A stretch of 64,000 bases of DNA from Frigoribacterium faeni (GTDB taxonomy: Bacteria; Actinomycetota; Actinomycetes; Actinomycetales; Microbacteriaceae). Positions 1 through 7,498 of the stretch are shown in pieces. Position 1 is the stretch's first letter. Every line of letters starts with the position of its first letter. The notes beneath the pieces were generated by a model that had not been told where the DNA came from, ran no database searches, and saw only the letters and a list, made by a program, of their open reading frames with translations. A program made the position numbers and the translations under genes. The stretch spans positions 310,001-374,000 of the forward strand of contig NZ_JAAOYW010000003.1 of the NCBI RefSeq assembly GCF_011761235.1, written 5' to 3'.

Positions 1-825
1 CACGTAGGCCGGTGCCTGCTCGGCGGGCTGCGCGGCGCGGCCCATCGGCGACTCGCTCGAGCCGAACTCGGGCAGCGACTCCGGGTCGACGCCGCCGGTC
101 ACCTGCAGCACCGACCAGGTGGGCCCGGGGGCGACGACGTTCACGCGGATGCCCTTGCCGACGAGCTGCTGCGCGAGGCCCTTCGAGAAGTTGTTGATCG
201 CGCCCTTGGTGGTCGCGTAGTCGAGCCGGTCGGGGGCGGGCTGGTACGCCTCGAGCGAGGCCGTGTTGACGATGGTCGAGCCGGGCGCCAGGTGCGGCAG
301 GGCGGCCTTGATGATCCAGAACGGCGCGTAGACGTTGGTCTTGAAGGTGCGGTCGAACTGCTCGTCCTCGATCTGGTCGATCGACTCCTGCCAGACCTGC
401 ACGCCGGCGACGTTGACGATCGCGTCGAGCCCGCCCATGCCGTCGACGGCACGCTGCACGAGCTCACGGCAGAAGGAGGCGCTGGTCAGGTCGCCGGGCA
501 CCGCCACGGCCTTCTGCCCCGCGGCCTCGATGACGGAGACGACGTGGCGCGCGTCCTCCTCCTCCTCGGGCAGGTACGACAGGGTGACGTCGGCGCCCTC
601 GCGGGCGAACGCGATCGCCACGGCGGCTCCGATGCCCGAGTCGGCCCCGGTCACGAGCGCCTTGCGGCCGGCGAGACGGCCCGTGCCGCGGTAGGTGTCC
701 TCGCCGAGGTCGGGGACGGGCGTCATGCGCGACTGGAGCCCGGGCTCCGGCTGCTGCTGCACCTCCGGGCTGATCACGGGGTAACGGGTGCGGGGGTCGT
801 CGAAGGTGTACTGATCGCGAGTCAT
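1..825 (-). CDS. SDR-family oxidoreductase, general-stress type (C-terminus cut by window)
   Basis: NAD(P)-dependent short-chain dehydrogenase of the YghA/GSP39-like group, probably a cytosolic stress-associated reductase of unknown substrate. The Rossmann motif TGADSGIG lies at residues 59-66 after the proline-rich N-terminal extension typical of this group, and the catalytic YxxxK (YATTK) lies near residue 200. The C-terminus runs off the window at base 1. The ATG at 825 is preceded by TATCAC with a 6-nt gap and no Shine-Dalgarno, so a leaderless start is likely. It is a paralogue of the SDR at 11307-12194, sharing architecture and many motifs. It is divergent from the OhrR-type regulator pair, so peroxide- or stress-linked control is an inference. 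Family call is firm, substrate unknown. Confidence 0.9.
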   Translation of the reverse strand, partial: MTRDQYTFDDPRTRYPVISPEVQQQPEPGLQSRMTPVPDLGEDTYRGTGRLAGRKALVTGADSGIGAAVAIAFAREGADVTLSYLPEEEEDARHVVSVIEAAGQKAVAVPGDLTSASFCRELVQRAVDGMGGLDAIVNVAGVQVWQESIDQIEDEQFDRTFKTNVYAPFWIIKAALPHLAPGSTIVNTASLEAYQPAPDRLDYATTKGAINNFSKGLAQQLVGKGIRVNVVAPGPTWSVLQVTGGVDPESLPEFGSSESPMGRAAQPAEQAPAYV

Positions 826-958
826 CGTTCCGTGATACCCCCGCGACGCTGGCCGGTCGCCCAGGGCGGGCGGTCGTCGGGGTACGCCGCCGCGCCTCCT
901 GCGGTGGTCGCCATGCCGACCGGCTGGGCGGGCAGGTCGACGGCGGCTCCGACGTGTC

Positions 959-979
959 GTGCACCAATCATTGGTACAC
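959..979. promoter_or_regulatory. Palindromic operator overlapping the -10 of the OhrR-type operon
   Basis: Inverted repeat with core ACCAAT-C-ATTGGT at 963-975. The pairing extends to 959-979 with one mismatched pair. The likely -10 box TACACT (975-980) overlaps the right arm and sits 6 nt before the ATG at 987. A MarR/OhrR dimer bound here would block the promoter, so autorepression of 987-1699 is inferred. The divergent SDR promoter is about 120 bp away. Confidence 0.75.
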
Positions 980-986
980 TCAGGGC

Positions 987-1247
987 ATGGCCACGACGAG
1001 GCCCCGCAGGCGGGGAGAGAACGACCACGAGCACGGCAGCTGGTTCGGCGACGCCGTCGAGCGCATGAACGCGCGGCTCCGCCCCTACATCGGCGGGGCG
1101 CAGCTCGGCATCCGCGACGAGGCGCCGATCACGGCGCCCGAGCACGGCGGCGCCTGCCCGCTCTGCGGCCGCCCCATGGACGAGCACGTCGTCGACCGCA
1201 GCGGTCCGCGCACGATGCTGCACTGCCCTCGGGGCGCCGCCGCGTGA
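987..1247 (+). CDS. Small CPLCG zinc-ribbon-like protein
   Basis: An 86-residue protein of unknown function. The N-terminus is basic and polar. The C-terminal third holds a CPLCG knuckle (Cys57, Cys60) followed by His67, His79 and Cys80, which could form a single zinc site. The start at 987 is chosen because TACACT lies 6 nt upstream with no Shine-Dalgarno; an in-frame ATG at 954 would sit upstream of the operator. Its stop overlaps the start of the MarR gene (GTGA), so the two are translationally coupled. A redox-sensitive or accessory role next to the OhrR-type regulator is an inference. Confidence 0.7.
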   Translation: MATTRPRRRGENDHEHGSWFGDAVERMNARLRPYIGGAQLGIRDEAPITAPEHGGACPLCGRPMDEHVVDRSGPRTMLHCPRGAAA

Positions 1248-1699
1248 GCGGCAGCGTCGAGGTCGCGCCGCCGGCCGACCCCCTCGCCCTCGAGAGCCAG
1301 ATCTGCTTCGCCCTCTCCGTCGCCTCGCGCAGCGTCGTCGCGGCCTACCGGCCCGTGCTCGACACGATGGGCCTGACCCATCCGCAGTACCTCGTCATGC
1401 TCGCCCTGTGGGAGCAGCAGCCGCTGGCGCTGCGCGACCTCGCCCGGCTGCTGCGGCTCGACCCGGGCACGCTCTCGCCGCTCGTCAAGCGCCTCGAGGC
1501 GCAGGGGCTGGTGACGCGCGAGCGCAGCGCCCACGACGAGCGGGCGCTGTCGATCGAGCTCACGCCGGCCGGCACCGCGCTGCGCAGCGAGGCCGAGTCG
1601 ATCCCCGAGCGCATGATGGCGCGCCTCGACGTGACCCGCGACGAGCTCGTCGCGCTGCACCGCACGATGACGAAGCTGATCGTCGCGGCCGAGAGCTGA
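1244..1699 (+). CDS. ohrR-like: MarR-family regulator of the OhrR (organic peroxide sensor) type
   Basis: A 151-residue winged-helix repressor. The N-terminal segment LESQICFALSVASR followed by LTHPQYLVMLALWE matches the OhrR signature, including the reactive cysteine that senses organic hydroperoxides (Cys21 here). The DNA-binding wing region SPLVKRLEAQGLVTRERS follows. The GTG start at 1244 overlaps the preceding stop. The palindrome at 959-979 is the probable operator. OhrR usually sits beside ohr (peroxiredoxin-like hydroperoxide reductase); no ohr gene is visible here, and an SDR occupies the divergent position instead. Confident as OhrR-like MarR; targets inferred. Confidence 0.88.
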   Translation: MSGSVEVAPPADPLALESQICFALSVASRSVVAAYRPVLDTMGLTHPQYLVMLALWEQQPLALRDLARLLRLDPGTLSPLVKRLEAQGLVTRERSAHDERALSIELTPAGTALRSEAESIPERMMARLDVTRDELVALHRTMTKLIVAAES

Positions 1700-1711
1700 G
1701 CCGGGCGACCC

Positions 1712-2023
1712 TCAGCGCAGCGGCTGCGGCGCGACGGTCGGTCGCGTCCAGCGCACGTCGACGGGCCGCCCGACCACCCGTGACTCGATCTCGCTACGGA
1801 ACGACTCGACGAAGTGCGCGGCCGACCGCTCGTCGGACACGACCACGTCGAGGCGCAGCGAGCGCAGCTCGTCCGTCACCAGCACGGGGCCGTCGCAGAA
1901 CCGCAGCAGGTACTGGTGCGACTTCACGGGGATGGTCTCCCACTGGCGACGCAGCGTCGTCTCGAGCTGACGGACCGAGTCGATGCCGTCCGCCTGGCGC
2001 ACCTCGGCGCTGATCGCGATCAT
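1712..2023 (-). CDS. Hypothetical protein, 103 aa
   Basis: Not recognised. It begins MIAISAEVRQADGID and is predicted soluble and mixed alpha/beta, with no signal peptide or membrane segment. It is convergent with the OhrR-type gene, separated by only 12 bp. The start at 2023 is the first plausible ATG; no strong Shine-Dalgarno is visible. Codon use is like that of the neighbours, which supports a real gene. Function cannot be assigned from sequence. Confidence 0.6.
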   Translation of the reverse strand: MIAISAEVRQADGIDSVRQLETTLRRQWETIPVKSHQYLLRFCDGPVLVTDELRSLRLDVVVSDERSAAHFVESFRSEIESRVVGRPVDVRWTRPTVAPQPLR

Positions 2024-2118
2024 GCGGGCATCGTGCACCCCGCGGGCGACGCGCGGGTGAACGCGAGGTGACGGGCTGCCGTGCGGTCGGCCCGCGCCTC
2101 CCGGTCCCGGCCTCGGCG

Positions 2119-2850
2119 TCAGCCGGCGTCGGTGCCGGACTCGCTCGTGAACTCGTCGACGGTGCCCTCGATGAGGTGCCAGCAGCGGGTGAAGGCGGCG
2201 TCGGCGTCGCCGGCGAGGAGCGCGTCGGCGACCGCGAGGTGCGCCTCGGCCGCGCTCGGCGTCCACTCGGTGATGGTGAAGCGCGCCTCCTCGACGCGGG
2301 TGCGCAGCAGCGCCTCGACCTGTGTCGCGAAGTGGCCGAGCACGGCGTTGCCCGACCCGTGCAGCAGGGCGGTGTGGAACGCGACGTCGGCCTCGAGGTA
2401 CCGGCGCCCGTCGCCGGAGCGAGCCGCCTCGACCATCGTGCGGGCCGCCTCCTGCACCAGCGAGGCCTGCAGGGGGTCCATCGCGCGGGCGGCGAGGCGG
2501 GCCGCGACGGGCTCGAGGCCGAGCCGCAGCTCGAGCAGTTCGCGCATCTGGGTGAAGTACTCGGGGCCGCGGCCGCGCCAGAGGATCACCTGCGGGCTCA
2601 TGAGATCCCAGGAGGTGCGGGGCTGCACCGCGGTCCCGGTGCGCTGTCGGGGCTCGACGAGCCCGAGCGACTGGAGCACCCGCACGGCCTCGCGCAGCAC
2701 CGACCGGGAGACCGAGAACCGGACGGCGAGCTGGTCGAGGTTCAGGATGGAGCCCGGCGCGAGCCTGCCGTCGACCACCTCCTGGCCGAGGACGTCGACG
2801 ACCTGGCCGTGCAGCCCGCGGTCGCGCGACGAGGGGAGGCCGGGCGTCAT
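2119..2850 (-). CDS. gntR: GntR-family (FadR/FCD) transcriptional regulator of the gluconate genes
   Basis: A 243-residue regulator. The N-terminal winged helix (about residues 15-80, with FSVSRSVLREAVRVLQSLGLVEPRQ) is followed by an FCD ligand domain rich in helices and metal-ligand-type Asp/His (ADVAFHTALLHGSGN). The start at 2850 has an AAGGA Shine-Dalgarno; an alternative ATG at 2925 would add 25 low-complexity residues. It is divergent from gntP-gntK, and a palindrome with the FadR-subfamily GTnnnAC core lies between them at 2931-2949. By analogy with GntR/DgoR-type systems it should be displaced by gluconate or 6-phosphogluconate. Ligand is inferred. Confidence 0.88.
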   Translation of the reverse strand: MTPGLPSSRDRGLHGQVVDVLGQEVVDGRLAPGSILNLDQLAVRFSVSRSVLREAVRVLQSLGLVEPRQRTGTAVQPRTSWDLMSPQVILWRGRGPEYFTQMRELLELRLGLEPVAARLAARAMDPLQASLVQEAARTMVEAARSGDGRRYLEADVAFHTALLHGSGNAVLGHFATQVEALLRTRVEEARFTITEWTPSAAEAHLAVADALLAGDADAAFTRCWHLIEGTVDEFTSESGTDAG

Positions 2851-2930
2851 GGTCGAGTCCTTCGCTGGTGCGGCACCCGACGGCGTCGGGTGTTGCCCGG
2901 ATGGCGGGCCTGTGGCACACTCCATTGATC

Positions 2931-2949
2931 TGATTAGTCATACTAATCA
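2931..2949. promoter_or_regulatory. FadR-type GntR operator between gntR and gntP
   Basis: Perfect palindrome with 8-bp arms TGATTAGT and ACTAATCA around a CAT spacer. The centre GT-CAT-AC fits the GTnnnAC core described for the FadR subfamily of GntR regulators. It is the most AT-rich stretch of the region and probably overlaps both divergent promoters, which suggests one site controls both genes. Confidence 0.8.
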
Positions 2950-3072
2950 TCTCCGTGCGCGCCCCCAGGATGACAGACGTTCCCGACGTCGGTCCCGGGC
3001 CCGGCTCACCGTGCGGAGCACCCCACCTGACGAAGAGGTCGCACGGTCGCGACCTCGAGAGGACGCGACAGC

Positions 3073-4461
3073 ATGACCCTGACGCTCTTGGCCTCGGCCG
3101 CCCCCACGCCCTCGGGCTCCGACGCGCAACTGATCATCGCGGCCCTCGTGGGCATCGCGGTGATCGTCGGCCTCATCACCTGGCTCAAGGTGCACCCGTT
3201 CCTCGCCCTGCTGCTCGGCGCCGTCGGCGTGGGCATCGGCGCGGGGCTCGCCCCCGGCGACGCCGTCACGAGCTTCGGCGCCGGCTTCGGCTCGACGATG
3301 ACGAGCGTCGGCATCCTCATCGGCCTCGGCGCCATGTTCGGCAAGCTGCTCAGCGACAGCGGGGGAGCGGACCGCATCGTCGACACCCTCGTCTCGCGGG
3401 CCTCGCCGCGCGCCCTGCCCTGGGTGATGGCCCTCATCGGCGCCCTGATCGGCCTGCCGATGTTCTTCGAGGTCGGCCTCGTGCTGCTCATCCCCGTGAT
3501 CGTGCTCGTCGCCCGGCGCTCGGGCCTGCCCCTGATGCGCATCGCCATCCCGGCGCTCGCCGGCCTCTCGGCGATGCACGCCCTGGTGCCGCCGCACCCC
3601 GGCCCGCTGCTCGCCGTCTCGACCGTCGGCGCCGACCTGGGCCTCACCCTCGGGCTCGGCGTGCTGGTCGCGATCCCGACGGTGATCGTCGCCGGCCCGC
3701 TGTTCTCGAAGCTCGCCGCGAAGTGGGCGCCGGTGCCCGTGCCCGCCCTGTTCGTCTCGAAGGAGGAGGACGGCGGCGAGGGCACCCGCAGCCGCCCGAC
3801 GTTCCTCAACGCGCTCGTCGGCATCCTGCTGCCCGTCGTTCTCATGCTCGCCCGGTCGGTCCGCGAGGCGGCGCTGCCGTCGGCGACGGGCGCCTGGGTC
3901 GACCTGCTCGAGTTCCTCGGCACCCCGATGGTCGCGCTGACCGTCGCGGTGCTCTACGCGATGGTGTTCTACGCCCGCGCCGGCGGCATGGACCGCGCCG
4001 CGGTGTCGAAGACGCTCGGCTCGTCGCTGCCCGACGTCGCCGGCATCCTGCTCATCGTCGGCGCCGGCGGCGGGTTCAAGCAGGTGCTCATCGACACCGG
4101 CATCGGCACCGTCATCGGCGACGCCGTCTCGGAGTCGGGGGTCAGCGTGCTGCTGGTGGCCTGGTTCGTCGCGGCGCTCGTCCGCGTCGCCACCGGCTCG
4201 GCCACCGTCGCGACCGTCACCGCCGCGGGCATCATGGCCCCGCTCGCCGAGGGCATGACGACGCCCGAGGCCTCGCTGCTCGTGCTCGCGATCGGGGCCG
4301 GCTCGGTGTTCCTCTCGCACGTCAACGACGCCGGCTTCTGGCTCATCAAGGAGTACCTCGGCACCACCGTCGGCCAGAACCTCAAGACCTGGGGCCTGAT
4401 GGAGTGCGTGCTCTCGGTCACGGCCCTCGCCGGGGTCATGATCGTCGACGTGGTCATCTGA
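3073..4461 (+). CDS. gntP: Gluconate:H+ symporter, GntP family
   Basis: A 462-residue inner-membrane permease with about 12-14 hydrophobic segments, matching the usual 440-470 residues of GntP/GntT transporters. Family stretches seen include the N-terminal LKVHPFLALLLGA, ALVPPHPGPL in the middle and VNDAGFWLIKEYLG near the C-terminus. A GAGAGGA-like ribosome site precedes the ATG. The stop overlaps the gntK start (TGATG), so transport and phosphorylation are coupled: gluconate enters and is phosphorylated to 6-phosphogluconate. Regulation by the upstream operator at 2931-2949 is expected. Confidence 0.93.
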   Translation: MTLTLLASAAPTPSGSDAQLIIAALVGIAVIVGLITWLKVHPFLALLLGAVGVGIGAGLAPGDAVTSFGAGFGSTMTSVGILIGLGAMFGKLLSDSGGADRIVDTLVSRASPRALPWVMALIGALIGLPMFFEVGLVLLIPVIVLVARRSGLPLMRIAIPALAGLSAMHALVPPHPGPLLAVSTVGADLGLTLGLGVLVAIPTVIVAGPLFSKLAAKWAPVPVPALFVSKEEDGGEGTRSRPTFLNALVGILLPVVLMLARSVREAALPSATGAWVDLLEFLGTPMVALTVAVLYAMVFYARAGGMDRAAVSKTLGSSLPDVAGILLIVGAGGGFKQVLIDTGIGTVIGDAVSESGVSVLLVAWFVAALVRVATGSATVATVTAAGIMAPLAEGMTTPEASLLVLAIGAGSVFLSHVNDAGFWLIKEYLGTTVGQNLKTWGLMECVLSVTALAGVMIVDVVI

Positions 4462-5036
4462 TGGCGACCCTCGAGAACGCGGGCGCCGCCTCCTCGGCGC
4501 CGCTCGTGCCCGGCTCGGCCCGCCACCCGGCGCACGACGCCGATCCCGTGCTCGTCGTCATGGGGGTGTCGGGGTCGGGCAAGTCGACCGTCGCCGCCCT
4601 GGTCGCCGAGCGCCTCGGCTGGGACTTCGCCGAGGGCGACGACCTGCACCCCGACGAGAACGTCGCGAAGATGGCCGCCGGGCAGCCGCTCGACGACGAC
4701 GACCGGGCGCCCTGGCTCGACACGGTGTCGTCGTGGATCGTCGAGCACGCGATGCAGGGCGTGCCCGGGGTCATCACCTGCTCCGCCCTGAAGCGCAAGT
4801 ACCGCGACGTGCTGCGCGAGCACAACGTCGTGTTCGTGTACCTGCAGGGCGCGAGCGACCTGATCGGGGACCGCATGGCCGAGCGATCGGGGCACTTCAT
4901 GCCCACCGCGCTGCTCGACTCGCAGCTCGCCGCGCTCGAGCCGCCCCAGGCCGACGAGCGGCACGTCGTCGTCGACGCCACCCGCACCCCCGAGGAGGAG
5001 GCGGACGACGTGCTGCGCCTGCTCGGCCTGGCCTAG
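4461..5036 (+). CDS. gntK: Gluconokinase
   Basis: A 191-residue kinase converting D-gluconate and ATP to 6-phosphogluconate for the pentose phosphate (or Entner-Doudoroff) route. The Walker A motif GVSGSGKST is at residues 35-43, followed by the family motifs EGDDLHP and CSALKRKYRD. A roughly 28-residue Ala/Pro-rich N-terminal extension is longer than in E. coli GntK. The ATG at 4461 overlaps the gntP stop. A strong hairpin at 5058-5103 follows. Confidence 0.95.
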   Translation: MATLENAGAASSAPLVPGSARHPAHDADPVLVVMGVSGSGKSTVAALVAERLGWDFAEGDDLHPDENVAKMAAGQPLDDDDRAPWLDTVSSWIVEHAMQGVPGVITCSALKRKYRDVLREHNVVFVYLQGASDLIGDRMAERSGHFMPTALLDSQLAALEPPQADERHVVVDATRTPEEEADDVLRLLGLA

Positions 5037-5057
5037 CCGCCGCGCGGGTGCGCGAGG

Positions 5058-5103
5058 GGCCCCGGATCGACCTGCGGGAGGCTCCCGGGGTCGATCCGGG
5101 GCC
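5058..5103. terminator. Hairpin terminator between convergent gntK and DivIVA-repeat genes
   Basis: Arms GGCCCCGGATCGACC (5058-5072) and its exact complement at 5089-5103, 15 bp, enclosing a loop with a smaller GGGAG/CTCCC stem. No U-tract, as is common in high-GC actinobacteria. It can serve both converging transcripts. Confidence 0.8.
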
Positions 5104-5126
5104 TCTCGTCGCGCGGGGGCTCCAGG

Positions 5127-5396
5127 TCAGCGGGCTCGAGTGCGGAGCTCGGCCACGACCTGGTCGAGGAAGTCGTCGACGTCGTCCTGGCTGTAGCCGT
5201 CGCGGAACTTCGTGGGCGTGAAGCGTGACTGGACGACGTCCTCGACCGTGATCCCCGCCACGCCGGCCCCGGTCGCGTCGTCGGCGGCGAGGGCCGAGCG
5301 GATGCGCTCCAGGAACGTGTCGACCTCGTCCTGGCTGTAGCCCTCGCGGAACTTCGTCGGCGTGAACCGCGCGTTCACCACGTCTTCTGCCTTCAT
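5127..5396 (-). CDS. DivIVA-domain tandem-repeat mini-protein
   Basis: An 89-residue protein made almost entirely of two copies of the short N-terminal DivIVA motif: RFTPTKFREGYSQDEVDTFL (about residues 10-29) and RFTPTKFRDGYSQDDVDDFL (about 57-76), joined by an Ala-rich linker. In DivIVA/Wag31 this motif binds curved membrane at the pole or septum and is followed by long coiled coils, which are absent here. Related actinobacterial proteins are known as DivIVA-domain repeat proteins. The ATG overlaps the stop of the GNAT gene (ATGA), so the two are coupled. A polar or septal targeting role is an inference. Confidence 0.85.
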   Translation of the reverse strand: MKAEDVVNARFTPTKFREGYSQDEVDTFLERIRSALAADDATGAGVAGITVEDVVQSRFTPTKFRDGYSQDDVDDFLDQVVAELRTRAR

Positions 5397-6025
5397 GGTC
5401 TCCCCCTCGTGTCAGGTCGATCCTGCCAGGGCCGCGTGGACGGCCGCGACCCCGGGCCGCGGCCGTCGCCGAGACCGCTCCGGGAGGCGCGGTACAGCAC
5501 GTGGGGCCGGAGGCGGTGGCCGGGCGGCAGCGCCGGGTGCTCGAAGTCGTCGGCCGCGTCGCGCGTCAGGCCGAGGCGCTCCATCAGCGCACGCGAGCGA
5601 GCGTTGGTCGCCGCGGTGAAGCTCACGACCTCGGACAGGTCCAGCCCGTCGGGATCGAAGGCGGTGCGGAGCACCGCCCGTGCGGCCTCCGAGGCGAGGC
5701 CCCGCCCCCAGGCGTCGCGGCGCAGCCGCCAGCCGATCTCGACCTGCTCGGAGAGGGGGCGCCCGCCGACCACCACGTCGAGCGACGGGCGGGACAGGCC
5801 GACGAAGCCGAGCAGCTCGCCGTCCGAGCGCTGCTCGACGGCCCAGAGCCCGAAGCCGTCCCGCTCGAAGGCCTGCTCGAGGCGGTCGATCATCGCGTCC
5901 GACTCCGCACGGGTGCGGGTCGAGGGGAAGAACTCCATCACGACGGGGTCGGCGTTCATCGCCGCGAACGGCTCACGGTCGGCGTCGCGCCAGCGGCGCA
6001 GGAGGAGGCGGTCGGTGGTGAGCAC
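5393..6025 (-). CDS. GNAT acetyltransferase, RimJ/RimL-like
   Basis: A 210-residue N-acetyltransferase. It opens with TDRLLLRRWRDADREPFAAM and has the acetyl-CoA loop region RRDAWGRGLASEAARAVL, typical of RimJ/RimL-type enzymes that acetylate protein N-termini or small amines. The last 30 residues (after HVLYRASRSG) are Arg/Pro-rich and outside the domain. GTG start at 6025, with TACCGT 6 nt upstream and no Shine-Dalgarno, so leaderless. It is coupled to the downstream DivIVA-repeat gene. Substrate unknown. Confidence 0.85.
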   Translation of the reverse strand: MLTTDRLLLRRWRDADREPFAAMNADPVVMEFFPSTRTRAESDAMIDRLEQAFERDGFGLWAVEQRSDGELLGFVGLSRPSLDVVVGGRPLSEQVEIGWRLRRDAWGRGLASEAARAVLRTAFDPDGLDLSEVVSFTAATNARSRALMERLGLTRDAADDFEHPALPPGHRLRPHVLYRASRSGLGDGRGPGSRPSTRPWQDRPDTRGRP

Positions 6026-6039
6026 CCGACGACGGTAGC

Positions 6040-6066
6040 GGAGGCGCGGTGCCGACCCGCGCCTCC
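6040..6066. terminator. Inverted GGAGGCGCGG pair forming a hairpin
   Basis: Two copies of the dispersed 10-mer in opposite orientation (6040-6049 and 6057-6066) with a 7-nt loop. It lies just upstream of the GNAT gene and downstream of the MFS gene on the minus strand, so it probably terminates the MFS transcript. A further copy (6107-6116) lies immediately inside the MFS stop codon. Confidence 0.7.
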
Positions 6067-6103
6067 TGCGGTCGCCGTCGCCTCGTCACCCGGCCCAGGA
6101 CGC

Positions 6104-7498
6104 CTAGGAGGCGCGGCGCGCGCCCCGCAGGCCCACGAACGACACGGCGGCGCTGCCGACGAGCAGCACCGCGACCACGACGACGACGCGGTGGAACCCG
6201 TCGACGGTGAGGGCGCCTCCGGCGATCACGCCCAGGAACGCGACCGCGACCAGCCCCGCCACCCGCGAGATCGCGTTGTTCACGGCGGACGCGATGCCCG
6301 ACCTCGCCGGCGAGACGCCCGACAGCACGGCCGAGGTGAGCGGCGCCACCGTCACCGCGAGGCCGAGGCCGAACAGGACGACCCCGGGCACGACCTGCCA
6401 CCAGACGTCGATCGGGTCGCGCACGAGCAGCATCCAGAGGAACCCGCTCGCCGTGATCAGCGGTCCGACGGACATGAACAGGCGCGGCCCGCGCGCGGCG
6501 GCGAGCGTGCCGAACATCGTCGAGAAGAGCAGCGAGACGATCGTCGTCGGCAGGGTGACCAGGCCGGCGAGCGTCGCCGAGAGGCCGGCGAGCTCCTGCA
6601 CGACGAGGGGGATCGTCAGCGTGCCGAGGTTGATCGCGGCGTAGAGGCCGACCGTGGCGAGGTTGCCGACGGCGAACTCGCGGACGCGGAACAGGTCGAG
6701 CGGCATCATCGGCTGGGGCGCGCGGCGTTCCCACAGGACGAAGGCGACGAGCGCGACGACGCCGCCGACGAGCGGCACGACCACGAACCAGGCGCCGAAC
6801 CCGACGCGCTGGCCCTCGATGAGCGCGAAGACGGGCCCGGCCAGGCCGACCGCCGCGAGCACGGCGCCCACGACGTCGACGCGGGCCGGCTGGTCGGGAC
6901 CCCCGCGGTGGGCGTCGCCGGGGAGGCGCGTCATCAGCCCCAGGGTCAGCACGACCGGGACGACCACCACCGCGAACACCCACCGCCAGCCGACCGTGTC
7001 GACGAGGGCGCCGCCGGCGAGCGGTCCGACGAGGAACGCGACGCCCGTCCAGGCGGTCCAGGTGCCGATGGCCCGGCCCTGGCCCGGCCCGGTGAACGTC
7101 GACGTGATGAGGGCGAGGCTCGACGGCACGAGCAGGGCCGCGGCGACGCCCTGCAGGGCCCGGGCCGCGATGAGCAGGCCCGGGTCGGGGGCGAGGGCCG
7201 CGAGCACGCTCGTGAGCGCGAACGCCACGAGGCCCGCGCGCAGCACGCGGACCCGCCCGAACGTGTCGCTGAGCGAGCCCGCGACGAGCATGAGCGACCC
7301 GAGCGCGAGCAGGTAGGCGTCGACCACCCACTGCTGCAGGGTCAGGTCGGCTCCGCTCGCCGGACCCGCGCCTCCTCCGCCGAGCCCCCGGGCGATCGCC
7401 GGGAGGGCGACCGTGACGATCGACCCGTCGAGGAAAGCGACGAAGGAGGCGAGCACGGCGACCACGAGGACGGTGCGCTGGCCTCGTGCGTCCGTCAT
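6104..7498 (-). CDS. MFS drug:H+ antiporter-like transporter (EmrB/QacA, DHA2 type)
   Basis: A 464-residue membrane protein with about 14 hydrophobic segments. The N-terminal motif VLVVAVLASFVAFLDGSIVTVALPAI and motif A (GSLSDTFGRVRVL) place it in the DHA2 drug:proton antiporter family. The ATG at 7498 overlaps the stop of the upstream membrane gene (ATGA), so the two are cotranslated. The substrate cannot be read from sequence. No TetR/MarR gene is adjacent. The C-terminal codons RRAS overlap a copy of the dispersed 10-mer. Confidence 0.9.
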   Translation of the reverse strand: MTDARGQRTVLVVAVLASFVAFLDGSIVTVALPAIARGLGGGGAGPASGADLTLQQWVVDAYLLALGSLMLVAGSLSDTFGRVRVLRAGLVAFALTSVLAALAPDPGLLIAARALQGVAAALLVPSSLALITSTFTGPGQGRAIGTWTAWTGVAFLVGPLAGGALVDTVGWRWVFAVVVVPVVLTLGLMTRLPGDAHRGGPDQPARVDVVGAVLAAVGLAGPVFALIEGQRVGFGAWFVVVPLVGGVVALVAFVLWERRAPQPMMPLDLFRVREFAVGNLATVGLYAAINLGTLTIPLVVQELAGLSATLAGLVTLPTTIVSLLFSTMFGTLAAARGPRLFMSVGPLITASGFLWMLLVRDPIDVWWQVVPGVVLFGLGLAVTVAPLTSAVLSGVSPARSGIASAVNNAISRVAGLVAVAFLGVIAGGALTVDGFHRVVVVVAVLLVGSAAVSFVGLRGARRAS

